A stretch of DNA of 27,547 bases from positions 1-27,547 of the forward strand of contig JASEGW010000005.1 of the NCBI GenBank assembly GCA_030017825.1. Direction: 5' to 3'. Under the pieces are notes generated by a model, which was not told the origin of the DNA, did no database searches, and saw only the letters and a list, made by a program, of their open reading frames with translations. The stretch comes from a bacterium (lineage in GTDB: Bacteria; UBA9089; JAHJRX01). The stretch's first letter is position 1. Every line of letters starts with the position of its first letter. The position numbers and the translations under genes were made by a program. Shown piece by piece: positions 16,887 to 24,757 of this stretch.

Positions 16887-17645
16887 TCAAATGATATAAG
16901 ATATAATTATGCTGAAAGCAATAAACAAAAAGAAGAGCAAAGAATTTCCCTTAAGATATTTAATGGAAATAGCCATAGAAATACTGAATACCAAAAATAT
17001 CCATTTTGAGGTAAAATTCATATCCTTGGGTATAATTTGGGTATCAACTAAAGAAACAACTCCAAAGCCAATTAAAAACATAGCTATTTTTTGAACAAGA
17101 GAAATAATTTTTTGAATAGGGAAATTACAAATACTACCAATTATTTCTTCATCCCATTGATATCCTTTCTTAATCCCTAAGTATCTAACTGGTAAATGAA
17201 CTAAATTATAAGCTATCAAAAAAACAAATACTCCCCATTTGAAATCCCAAAAAATTAGCATAACTCCAATTAAAGCAAACAATGGTCTAAAGGTAGCCCA
17301 AAATAAATTATCTCCTAAAGCTCCAAAGGGACCCATTAACTTCATCTTCATATCAGTAATATTATTAATCTCTTCTTTGTTTTCTTTTAAAGCTTTCTCT
17401 TCCTCAGAAATCACTATACCTAAAGATATAGAAGCTAAATAAGGATGAGTGTTAAAAAAGTCTAAATGTCTGATGATAAACTTTTTTTGCTCTTCTAAAT
17501 TTGGATATAATTTTTTAGCTATAGGAAAAATAGCATAAGCAAATCCAATATTTAGCATACGTTCAAAATTCCAAACTGCTTGAAAACATAAAGTTCGCCA
17601 AGTTACTTTTAATAAATCAAAATTAGTAATTAATTTCTTTTGCAT
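16887..17645 (-). CDS. mannose-class PTS IID component
   Basis: Membrane subunit of the mannose-family sugar permease, forming the channel with IIC. The 252-residue protein has the family start DLLKVTWRTLCFQAVWNFERMLN, and a middle region with MGPFGALGDNLFWATFRPLFALIG. Helices near 130-160, 200-220 and 232-250 follow. It is slightly shorter than typical IID proteins (about 270-280). The ATG has an AAGGA site. It is separated from IIC by an exported protein gene, and ends five bases before the HPr ATG. Confidence 0.92.
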   Translation of the reverse strand: MQKKLITNFDLLKVTWRTLCFQAVWNFERMLNIGFAYAIFPIAKKLYPNLEEQKKFIIRHLDFFNTHPYLASISLGIVISEEEKALKENKEEINNITDMKMKLMGPFGALGDNLFWATFRPLFALIGVMLIFWDFKWGVFVFLIAYNLVHLPVRYLGIKKGYQWDEEIIGSICNFPIQKIISLVQKIAMFLIGFGVVSLVDTQIIPKDMNFTSKWIFLVFSISMAISIKYLKGNSLLFFLFIAFSIIISYII

Positions 17646-17747
17646 TATTATCCTTAATCTTATTTAGCAACTGGTGAATAATAACTGGTAAATTACCAAT
17701 TATTTCTAATTACTTACTCCTAATTCCACCTTCTGTTTTTTACCTTT

Positions 17748-19235
17748 TTATTTAATAATTACAACCTTATTTTTAACTATATTATTACCACTGTCTTTTC
17801 CTATTAATAAATACAATCCGCTAGCCAGAGATTCATCCACTTTCCATTTAGCTATTCCATAAGCATCTGCTTTAGAAGTCTCTTTAACGAGATTACCTGA
17901 AATAGTGTATATCTTTACAGTGCTTCCAGGACTTAAATTTTCTATGGTAATTCCTTTAGTATAATCTCCAGTTGCTTCCTGGCCATCATCAGGAATAAAT
18001 GGATTAGGATAAGCAAATATCTTATCCTTTATGAGATAAGTTTCTACGCTTTGGGTATATTTTAAAATAGTTCCATTATTTCCTATTATCCAACCTACCT
18101 TAAAACTTGGGAAATATGTCTCCTCAAAATCTACCTTACTATAATGAGAAGATATATTATCTTTATTCCAAGACTCTCCGCCATTTGAAGTAGTATAAAT
18201 ACCTCCTGAAGTTCCTACAACCCAACCATTATTATTATTAACAAAAAATATCTTGTTATTCTTACCTGAATTTATTTCATATTTCTGTTTTCTCCATTTA
18301 CTTCCACTATCTTCTGAAAATATTATAGTACTATCCGTGCCAATCACCCAAATATAGTTATTTCTTATCTCAACATCCTGGTAGCAGGCATAGGACCAAG
18401 GCTTATTGGTAAACCCTACTTTTTTGGGGCTTATATCCTTCTTAACAAGGCTATCATTAAAACGATATACTATTCCATAATTATTGATGCTATTTTTACC
18501 TTCATAATTATAGCCTGTTAAGCAAAAAATTCTTTGGGAATCAATTACACCACTATTTAAGCTTGTAAAGTGTTTATATTTTCCATCAAAAATCTTAGTA
18601 TCAACTAATTCAATTGTATCATCTGAATAATGGGTGTATGCATACACATAACCCTTATGAATGTATCCCTTATCTACATCTTTATAATCATAATTATAAT
18701 CTTTATATTCTCCTCCTACCAAGAAACCCTTATATGCACTACCATCTTTATACATACAAATGTCTTTCCATACTCCCCATTTAGTATCGTCGTAATATAT
18801 CTTCTTCCAACTATTGCCTCCATCACTTGTATAGATAATAACGCCATGAGTTCCTAATACCCAACCATTATTCTCATCTACAAAATATACTCTATAAAAT
18901 TTCTCTGATACATAGTAATAATATTCCGACAAAACACCTTCTGGAAGATGAGTTCTTGGGCTTATATCTTTCCAATCTTTTCCTCCATTAGTTGTCTTAA
19001 ATATTATACCATAAGAAGGAGTAGGATGAGTAGAATTATGATAACCTACTGCCCAGCCAGTATTTTCATCAATAAAATAAATTCCATGCAGCTCAACCTT
19101 TTCAATGCTAACATTATCAATACCATGACCACTTTCAAGAATGATATTACTTTTTTGTAACTCCCATTCCCCAGCTAAAACTGTATGTGGAAAAATTATT
19201 AAAAACAACACCCAAATATATAACAAACATCTCAT
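17748..19235 (-). CDS. exported YCF48-like beta-propeller protein with FlgD/Por-type C-terminal domain
   Basis: A 495-residue protein with a signal peptide (hydrophobic core about 4-18, then VLAGEW). It carries several copies of a photosynthesis-stability-factor/BNR-like motif, e.g. GWAVGYHN, GIIFKTTNGGKDWKDI, GWVLGTHGVIIYTSDGGNSW, IIFSEDSGSKWRK, GWVVGTSGGIYTTSNGGESW and GWIIGNNGTILKY. These point to a propeller-like fold used for protein binding. A C-terminal Ig-like domain (YPNPFIPDDGQ, VKIYTISGNLVKETS, GLYLLIGKDSGNN) resembles secretion/FlgD-type sorting domains in several candidate phyla. It lies inside the PTS operon, one base after the IIC stop, with a weak ribosome binding site. Substrate or partner is unknown. 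Confidence 0.8.
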   Translation of the reverse strand: MRCLLYIWVLFLIIFPHTVLAGEWELQKSNIILESGHGIDNVSIEKVELHGIYFIDENTGWAVGYHNSTHPTPSYGIIFKTTNGGKDWKDISPRTHLPEGVLSEYYYYVSEKFYRVYFVDENNGWVLGTHGVIIYTSDGGNSWKKIYYDDTKWGVWKDICMYKDGSAYKGFLVGGEYKDYNYDYKDVDKGYIHKGYVYAYTHYSDDTIELVDTKIFDGKYKHFTSLNSGVIDSQRIFCLTGYNYEGKNSINNYGIVYRFNDSLVKKDISPKKVGFTNKPWSYACYQDVEIRNNYIWVIGTDSTIIFSEDSGSKWRKQKYEINSGKNNKIFFVNNNNGWVVGTSGGIYTTSNGGESWNKDNISSHYSKVDFEETYFPSFKVGWIIGNNGTILKYTQSVETYLIKDKIFAYPNPFIPDDGQEATGDYTKGITIENLSPGSTVKIYTISGNLVKETSKADAYGIAKWKVDESLASGLYLLIGKDSGNNIVKNKVVIIK

Positions 19236-19236
19236 T

Positions 19237-19959
19237 TTAGTTAGGAAACCTGCAAATTAAAGCTAATATAAAACCAATTATAAGATAAGATAAAGATTTT
19301 TTAGTAAAAAACATATTAATAGCTACAGATACTCCAAAAAGAGGTAGCAAGCTATTAGCTAACATTAGCCCTCTAATTACTTTTTCTGGCAAGCAACCAA
19401 TAAGTGCCATTGTAGGATAAATAAGAATAAGGATTGAAAAGATACATAAAGCACAACCTAATAAAAAATGAACCAAGATGCATATCCCATTAAATAACTC
19501 TAACCCCCATAATTTTCCTTCATTAACATAACTAATTATACTGCGAGCTATTTTTTTATTTATGGTATCTCGCCATAATATATCTAATCTTCCGCAAATA
19601 AAACCTAATATAAAGGCTTCTATAATCATAATTATTATTAAGATATTTATATCTACCACCATTTCTCCTTTTATTAATAAACACAAGGAGACTCCTACTG
19701 TTGAAGCTATGCAAACATTAGGAGGAACACAAGCGCCTACAGGTAAGGTATTTAGCCAAAGAAGTTCCAAAAAAGCTCCTATGACCAAACCTATGCTTAA
19801 TCCTTCTTGAGAACACCCCAATAAGCTTCCTAAAAGATATCCGGTAACAGGAGCAACTACTATAGGCCTAGAAACCATCACTTGAGCAAAAACAGTGGTA
19901 TCTAAATTTATAAGTCCTCCTATAACCCCTATAAAAATAATACTAAATAAATTTTCCAT
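19237..19959 (-). CDS. mannose-class PTS IIC component
   Basis: Polytopic permease subunit that binds and translocates the sugar. The 240-residue protein has about six to seven hydrophobic helices, GVIGGLINLDTTVFAQVMVSRPIV near the N-terminus (typical of the family), and GLVIGAFLELLWLNTLPVGACVPPNV near 57-82. AAGG directly before the ATG is very close spacing. The start lies 17 bases inside the IIB gene, so coupling is expected. The sugar cannot be predicted from sequence inspection. Confidence 0.9.
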   Translation of the reverse strand: MENLFSIIFIGVIGGLINLDTTVFAQVMVSRPIVVAPVTGYLLGSLLGCSQEGLSIGLVIGAFLELLWLNTLPVGACVPPNVCIASTVGVSLCLLIKGEMVVDINILIIIMIIEAFILGFICGRLDILWRDTINKKIARSIISYVNEGKLWGLELFNGICILVHFLLGCALCIFSILILIYPTMALIGCLPEKVIRGLMLANSLLPLFGVSVAINMFFTKKSLSYLIIGFILALICRFPN

Positions 19960-20437
19960 TCCTTAAAACTTTCATAAAATTTATTTTTTCATCTCCTGGC
20001 AATAGACGATATTCAATCTTAACACCCATATTAGATAGCTTCTTAAAGACTTCTGTTTCTTCATTGCTAAGGGCAACCGTAGGTAAAAGTTCTCTTCGAC
20101 CTTCTGCTTGCCTTATTCCACCTACATTTATGGCAAATATTTCGACTCCTCCTTCAACTACTTTTAAAACATCTACTGGAGTTGAAAAAAGTAAAATTAC
20201 TTTTTTGTTCTTTACTATCCCTTTCAATCTTTTAATAGCTTCTTCTATAGAAAATATTAAAGTTTTAGCATCAGCAGGAACGGCAATACTCATTAGATTT
20301 TGTTGTATTTTATCTTTAGCCACTTTATCATTTACTACAATATACAATTGAATACCAAGTATCCTACCCCATCCAACTACAACTTGCCCATGAATAAGAC
20401 GATCATCAATACGAGTGATTAAAAGCTCCTTATTCAT
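19943..20437 (-). CDS. mannose-class PTS IIB component
   Basis: Soluble phosphocarrier that passes phosphate from IIA to the incoming sugar. From the ATG chosen it has 164 residues, with the active histidine H16 in ITRIDDRLIHGQVVVGW. Later blocks include AVPADAKTLIFSIEEA and INVGGIRQAEGRRELLPTVALSNEE, all typical. A TTG three codons upstream is also in frame. No ribosome binding site is visible at either, and the ATG overlaps the last 8 bases of IIA, so translational coupling is likely. Confidence 0.93.
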   Translation of the reverse strand: MNKELLITRIDDRLIHGQVVVGWGRILGIQLYIVVNDKVAKDKIQQNLMSIAVPADAKTLIFSIEEAIKRLKGIVKNKKVILLFSTPVDVLKVVEGGVEIFAINVGGIRQAEGRRELLPTVALSNEETEVFKKLSNMGVKIEYRLLPGDEKINFMKVLRNGKFI

Positions 20438-20834
20438 TTGTAGCAATAGTTTCTTTTAAGTTTTTAATACTTTTTATCCCTGCCAACTTAGCTAAATTAG
20501 CTACTTCCTGAAGATTAGATAACCTTCTATGGACCATAACATCTAACACCATAGCTAAGTTTAAACCCGTAATAATAACTACTCTTTCATTGTCTAATAT
20601 TTCTGCACAAGCGTTGCAACAGCTTCCTCCTAACAAATCTGTAAAAACTATAACTCCATTTTCTGAATCTACTTTTTTGATCGCTACAACTATCCTTTCT
20701 CGTAAATGTTCTAAGTTTTCATGAGGAAAAAAAGCAACTGAAGTAATATCATCTTGATGTCCCATTATAGAAGCTGCAGTATCTATCAGAGTTTCAGCTA
20801 AATTCTTATGGCTCACAATTACAATTCCCACCAT
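20430..20834 (-). CDS. mannose-class PTS IIA component
   Basis: Receives phosphate from HPr at H9 in GIVIVSHKNLAETL. The 134-residue domain also has the conserved FTDLLGGSCCNACAEIL; the usual proline of GGSPCN is a cysteine. AAGGAG lies before the ATG. It heads the PTS gene group IIA-IIB-IIC-exported protein-IID-HPr-enzyme I. A 68-bp mobile repeat sits about 50 bases upstream, where it could affect the promoter or leader. Confidence 0.93.
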   Translation of the reverse strand: MVGIVIVSHKNLAETLIDTAASIMGHQDDITSVAFFPHENLEHLRERIVVAIKKVDSENGVIVFTDLLGGSCCNACAEILDNERVVIITGLNLAMVLDVMVHRRLSNLQEVANLAKLAGIKSIKNLKETIATNE

Positions 20835-20883
20835 AACTTACTCCTTATCATTAAACCTAAAAAACAGATAACTTAAAATGCCT

Positions 20884-20951
20884 GTAACCATTCAGCATAA
20901 ACTTCGCACTAAAGAAATATGTTGTTACATTGAACATTGCTGAATAGTTAC
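20884..20951. mobile_element. 68-bp MITE with IS66-type ends, copy A
   Basis: Left end GTAACCATTCAGCA and right end TGCTGAATAGTTAC pair at 13 of 14 positions. The whole is identical to the copy at 24329-24396 in 65 of 68 bases. Flanks AAATGCCT (20876-20883) and AAATACCT (20952-20959) match at 7 of 8, a target duplication. GTAA termini with 8-bp duplications are typical of the IS66 family, so a transposase of that family probably moved it. It lies upstream of the PTS genes. Confidence 0.8.
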
Positions 20952-20959
20952 AAATACCT

Positions 20960-21400
20960 TAAATAAATAAGGAGAAATTCCGCTTAAAGTGCAATCGAAT
21001 TTAATTCCTCCTCTTTAAAAATTAAATATTTTACATTTTGTAATTTATATTCGAACAAGAAAATGCTTATTCATAAACACAAGATTAGAATATAATTTTA
21101 TATTACAGCTTTAGGTAGCTAAAGGGTCGCGAGTTTTATCCAACTTTTTTATTAACCCATATAGTGCGAATTTTTAGGTTCGCCAAGAATAACAAAGATT
21201 AAGATTTTACACTACAATAAACTCAAAATTAAAGGTGTCATTAATAGCTTTATTTTACTTTAAAAAAATCCTGCGACCCTTCAAATAGTTGTATTAAGTC
21301 ACTAAGAAAAACTTCAACACTAACATAATTCTAATCTATAATTTAATGAATTTTAAACTATTGTTTTTAGCTTTTTGTTTTGCGTTTTGTGTTACTCTTT
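20960..21400. other. intergenic region between ahcY and PTS genes
   Basis: About 440 bases without a convincing open frame on either strand. It holds a weak inverted repeat (AGGAGAAATT at 20970-20979 with AATTCCTCCT at 21003-21012) and the element with AAGGGTCGC ends described separately. Nothing else is recognised. A promoter for the PTS genes may lie in its right-to-left path near 20960-21060, but I cannot place its -35 and -10 boxes. Confidence 0.5.
21122..21281. repeat. 160-bp element with AAGGGTCGC inverted ends
   Basis: AAGGGTCGC at 21122-21130 is exactly inverted at 21273-21281 (GCGACCCTT), and the next bases (GTTTTATCC against GGATTTTTT) pair loosely. The G+C-rich ends stand out in AT-rich DNA. 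The interior has no open frame. No target duplication is clear. It is a candidate non-autonomous element or the remains of one. Confidence 0.5.
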
Positions 21401-22657
21401 TTATGTTCCTAATTCCCAGCTAGCTAAGTATTCCCTTTGCTCGTCAGTTAACTCATCTATAGCAACTCCCATGGAACGTAATTTAATATTAGCTATCCTT
21501 TCATCTACTTCCTTAGGAATAACATATACCTTTTTCTCAAGTTTTCCCTGATTTTCCTTCATATACTTAGCACTCAAAGCCTGATTAGCAAAACTCATAT
21601 CCATAACCGAGGAAGGATGGCCTTCCGCAGCAGCTAAGTTTATTAATCTTCCTTCTGCTAAAAGATGAATTTTTCTTCCATCCTCTAAAGTATATTCATC
21701 TATAAACTCTCTAATTTTCCTCTTCTTAGCAGATAGGCTTTCTAAGCCAGGAATATCGATTTCTACATTAAAATGGCCAGAGTTAGCTATAATAGCACTA
21801 TCTTTCATTATTTTAAAATGCTCTTTTCTAATCACGTTAATGTCTCCAGTTAGAGTAACAAATATATCTCCAACTTGAGAAGCCTCCGCAATAGGCATTA
21901 CTTCAAAACCGTCCATCAAGGCCTCTAAAGCTTTAACAGGATCTACTTCGGTTACAATAACATGAGCTCCCATTCCTTTGGCTCTCATGGCCACTCCTCG
22001 ACCACACCAGCCATAGCCACAAACTACAAACTTCTTTCCAGAAAGTAAAATATTAGTTGCCCTAAGAATACCATCAATAGTGCTCTGTCCTGTTCCATAG
22101 CGATTATCAAACAAATGCTTAGTCATGGCATCATTAACTGCAAGTACGGGAAATTTCAAAGCTCCCTGATTTTCCATACTTTTTAATCTTATGACCCCTG
22201 TAGTGGTCTCTTCAGTACCTCCAATCATTTTTGAAGCTAAATCATTCATTTCTTTATGAATGGTGGAAACTAAATCTGCCCCATCATCCATGGTAATATC
22301 AGGCATAATCTCTAAAGCATTATAAATATGACGATAGTAAGTCTGATTATCTTCGCCTTTAATGGCAAAAACAGGTATTTCAAAATCTCGAACAATACTA
22401 GCGGCTACATCATCTTGGGTAGACAAGGGATTAGAAGCACACAAAACCACTTTTGCCCCACCCTCTTTTAAAGTGTGAACTAAATTAGCTGTCTCTGTAG
22501 TAACGTGAAGACAAGCTGCAAGTTTAACTCCAGCTAAAGGCTGCTCTCTCTTAAATTCTTCTTTAATAACATCCAAAACCGGCATCTCTCTTGCTGCCCA
22601 CTCTATACGTAACTTTCCTTTATCCGCTAAATTTATATTTGCAATATCATATTTCAT
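21401..22657 (-). CDS. ahcY: adenosylhomocysteinase (S-adenosylhomocysteine hydrolase)
   Basis: Splits S-adenosylhomocysteine to homocysteine and adenosine with bound NAD. The 418-residue chain lacks the long insertion of some eukaryotic and proteobacterial forms. It has AACLHVTTETANLVHTL near 48-63, VVLCASNPLSTQDDVAASI near 70-88, NAD-binding GYGWCGRGVAMRAKGMGA at 214-231, and a C-terminal region rich in conserved residues (AEGHPSSVMDMSFANQALS). AAGGAG precedes the ATG. It sits downstream of metK with a 139-base gap containing a hairpin repeat, so it completes the methyl-cycle pair here. Confidence 0.97.
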   Translation of the reverse strand: MKYDIANINLADKGKLRIEWAAREMPVLDVIKEEFKREQPLAGVKLAACLHVTTETANLVHTLKEGGAKVVLCASNPLSTQDDVAASIVRDFEIPVFAIKGEDNQTYYRHIYNALEIMPDITMDDGADLVSTIHKEMNDLASKMIGGTEETTTGVIRLKSMENQGALKFPVLAVNDAMTKHLFDNRYGTGQSTIDGILRATNILLSGKKFVVCGYGWCGRGVAMRAKGMGAHVIVTEVDPVKALEALMDGFEVMPIAEASQVGDIFVTLTGDINVIRKEHFKIMKDSAIIANSGHFNVEIDIPGLESLSAKKRKIREFIDEYTLEDGRKIHLLAEGRLINLAAAEGHPSSVMDMSFANQALSAKYMKENQGKLEKKVYVIPKEVDERIANIKLRSMGVAIDELTDEQREYLASWELGT

Positions 22658-22716
22658 GCTTATTCTCCTTCTTCATTTTATCCTAACATCAAATCTCTTG
22701 TTTAATACATTCTTAC

Positions 22717-22783
22717 AAACAGATAAGATACCTATCTTACTAATATCTAATACCTACTATCTACTTTTATATATTATCTGTTT
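22717..22783. repeat. inverted repeat between metK and ahcY
   Basis: AAACAGATAA at 22717-22726 is exactly inverted at 22774-22783, with an inner AAGATA/TATCTT pair. There is no U-tract on the minus-strand side to make a clear terminator. The wording resembles the repeats at 6773 and 24225. No SAM- or SAH-riboswitch pattern is recognised. Confidence 0.4.
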
Positions 22784-22796
22784 TAAAATATCTATT

Positions 22797-23936
22797 TTAA
22801 AAACAACTTTTTAAAGCATCTACTTTATCTGTCTTTTCCCAGTCAAAACCTTCTTCTTTCCTTCCAAAATGACCATAGCAAGCTGTATTTCTATATATAG
22901 GTCGTCGTAAATTTAAAGTTTCTATAATCCCCTTAGGGGTTAAATTAAACACTTTTCTAACAGCTTTTTCAAGCTCCTCTTCTGGCACTACAGCTGTTCC
23001 TTTAGCATTTACCAATAAAGATACAGGTTCTGCTACTCCAATAGCATAAGCAATTTGAACTTCGCAACGCTCAGCCAATCCTGCAGCCACAATATTTTTA
23101 GCAATATACCGAGCCATATAAGAACCGCTGCGATCTACCTTCGAAGGATCTTTCCCTGAAAAAGCACCTCCTCCATGACTTCCTACGCCACCGTAAGCAT
23201 CCACAATAATTTTTCTACCAGTTAAGCCAGCATCCCCTTGTGGTCCTCCAATTACAAATCTACCAGTAGGATTTACATAATAGGTAGTTTTATCGTCTAA
23301 GAATTCTGCGGGAATAACGCTTCTAATTACTTTTTCTAAAATATTATCTCTAATTACTTCTTGTGGAACTCCAGGATTATGTTGGGTAGAAATAACTACG
23401 CTATCCACTCTAACTGGCTTAGCTTCGAAATATTCTACAGTAACTTGAGATTTTCCGTCAGGACGTAAAAAAGCTATTTCATGATTTTTTCTTACCTCGG
23501 TTAATCTTTTGGTTAATTTATGAGCTAATAAAATAGGTGTAGGCATCAATTCTGGGGTTTCGTTGGTAGCATAACCAAACATCATCCCTTGATCGCCAGC
23601 TCCTTCTCTATCAACTCCCATAGCTATATCTGGAGATTGCTCATCAATAGAAGTAACAATCGCACAAGTTTCATAATCAAATCCAAATTCTGCATTGGTA
23701 TAGCCAATTTCTTTAATAATTTTTCTAGCTATCTTAGGAATATCTACATAACAATTAGTGGTTATTTCTCCACATATAAAAGCCATTCCTGTAGTAACCA
23801 TAGTTTCGCAAGCTACTCTTCCCATTTTATCTTGCTCCATTATAGCGTCTAACACTCCATCTGATATTTGATCAGCTATTTTATCAGGATGTCCTTCGGT
23901 AACTGACTCTGAAGTAAACAAATATTTCCTTTGCAT
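22797..23936 (-). CDS. metK: S-adenosylmethionine synthetase
   Basis: Makes S-adenosylmethionine from ATP and methionine. The 379-residue protein has GHPDKIADQISDGVLDAI at 15-32, GAGDQGMMFGYATNETPE at 112-129, the metal/phosphate loop GGPQGDAGLTGRKIIVDAYGG near 231-251, and GAFSGKDPSKVDRSGSYMARY near 257-277. All signature motifs are intact. AAAGGAG lies before the ATG. It lies 40 bases after rpsU, probably on the same transcript, and precedes ahcY. Confidence 0.98.
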   Translation of the reverse strand: MQRKYLFTSESVTEGHPDKIADQISDGVLDAIMEQDKMGRVACETMVTTGMAFICGEITTNCYVDIPKIARKIIKEIGYTNAEFGFDYETCAIVTSIDEQSPDIAMGVDREGAGDQGMMFGYATNETPELMPTPILLAHKLTKRLTEVRKNHEIAFLRPDGKSQVTVEYFEAKPVRVDSVVISTQHNPGVPQEVIRDNILEKVIRSVIPAEFLDDKTTYYVNPTGRFVIGGPQGDAGLTGRKIIVDAYGGVGSHGGGAFSGKDPSKVDRSGSYMARYIAKNIVAAGLAERCEVQIAYAIGVAEPVSLLVNAKGTAVVPEEELEKAVRKVFNLTPKGIIETLNLRRPIYRNTACYGHFGRKEEGFDWEKTDKVDALKSCF

Positions 23937-23976
23937 GCTATTTTTCTCCTTTCACAATAAAAAGCATCTTTTATTT

Positions 23977-24156
23977 TTAATATTTTCCTCTCTTTTTCTT
24001 GCGAGCAGCTTCTTTTCTTTTTCTTTTGTCACTTGGTTTTTCATAATAAGCTCTCTTCTTTAATTCTGACAATACGCCAGCTTTTTGACATTCTTTCTTA
24101 AATCTTTTTAATACATTATCAAAAGACTCATCTTCTCTCACAAAAACTTCAGCCAT
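23977..24156 (-). CDS. rpsU: 30S ribosomal protein S21
   Basis: A 59-residue ribosomal protein: MAEVFVREDESFDNVLKRFK opens it, KAGVLSELKKRAYYEKPSD follows, and a very basic tail KRKRKEAARKKKRGKY ends it. This is the full-length S21 layout. S21 helps the 30S subunit base-pair with ribosome binding sites. A strong site, AAAAGGGGTGAT, precedes the ATG. The gene is short enough to be missed by length-limited gene finding. It is first in the rpsU-metK-ahcY group. Confidence 0.95.
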   Translation of the reverse strand: MAEVFVREDESFDNVLKRFKKECQKAGVLSELKKRAYYEKPSDKRKRKEAARKKKRGKY

Positions 24157-24224
24157 GCTTTATCACCCCTTTTCGCTGTTAGATTTCTTAAATCACTTTC
24201 ATGAGACATAGATTCACATAGGTA

Positions 24225-24288
24225 ATTAAAAACAGATAGCAGAAGACAAAAAATAGAAAAATCTGACTTCTGGCATCTGATTTTTAAT
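24225..24288. repeat. hairpin-forming inverted repeat upstream of rpsU
   Basis: ATTAAAAACAGATAGCAGAAG (split: ATTAAAAACAGATA then GCAGAAG) at 24225-24245 pairs with 24267-24288 with few mismatches. It lies in the leader or promoter region of rpsU, between that gene and the MITE. Similar wording recurs near 6773 and 22717. Confidence 0.45.
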
Positions 24289-24328
24289 TTCTAAAAATAT
24301 CTACATCTACTTTTTTGTTTTTACTTTT

Positions 24329-24396
24329 GTAACTATTCAGCATAAACTCCGCACTAAGGAAATATGTTGTTACATTGAACATTGCTGAATAGTTAC
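24329..24396. mobile_element. 68-bp MITE with IS66-type ends, copy B
   Basis: Perfect 14-bp terminal inverted repeats, GTAACTATTCAGCA (24329-24342) and TGCTGAATAGTTAC (24383-24396), flanked by an exact 8-bp duplication TTACTTTT (24321-24328 and 24397-24404). It is 65/68 identical to copy A at 20884. GTAA ends plus 8-bp duplications fit the IS66 family. It lies 16 bases beyond the end of the HIT gene. Confidence 0.88.
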
Positions 24397-24412
24397 TTAC
24401 TTTTTCAAATAA

Positions 24413-24757
24413 TCATCCAGGAGGCCAGCTAAATTTTCTTCCTCCTAAAAGATGAAAATGAATATGAAATACTTCTTGTCCAGCATCTTTATTGCAATTT
24501 AAAACTACTCTAAATCCTTCCTGATTAATAGAATTATTTATAGCTAAATTGTTAGCCACCCAATAAATATGCCCTATTAATTCTTTATCTTTTTCTTCCA
24601 TTTCCAATATGGTAGAAATATGTTTTTTAGGAACAATCAAAATATGGGTAGGAGCCTTAGGGTTTATATCTAAAAAAGCAACTACTTTCTCATCTTCATA
24701 TATAGTATTACTTTTAATCTCTTTAGAGATTATTTTGCAAAACAAACAGTTAGGCAT
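24413..24757 (-). CDS. HIT-family (HinT-like) nucleotide hydrolase
   Basis: A 114-residue histidine-triad protein that hydrolyses nucleoside phosphoramidates or similar nucleotidyl bonds. The triad H98-I-H100-F-H102 in EVFHIHFHLLGGRKF is intact, and CLFC at 4-7 is the zinc pair found in many HinT proteins. The ATG overlaps the purD stop by eight bases, so it is co-translated with it. It is the last gene of the prfB-purD group. Confidence 0.95.
   Translation of the reverse strand: MPNCLFCKIISKEIKSNTIYEDEKVVAFLDINPKAPTHILIVPKKHISTILEMEEKDKELIGHIYWVANNLAINNSINQEGFRVVLNCNKDAGQEVFHIHFHLLGGRKFSWPPG

Noticed and set aside
16909..17442. Plus-strand frames opposite PTS IID
   Set aside because: They lie inside a gene with clear IID family motifs and show no recognisable domain.
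17646..17747. AATAACTGGTAA/TTACCAATTATT palindrome as a terminator between the exported protein and IID
   Set aside because: The stem is AT-rich with one mismatch, has a one-base spacer and no U-run, and a terminator here would cut the PTS operon.
22658..22796. SAM or SAH riboswitch near metK/ahcY
   Set aside because: The gap holds only an AT-rich inverted repeat; no conserved riboswitch core or G+C-rich pseudoknot could be recognised.
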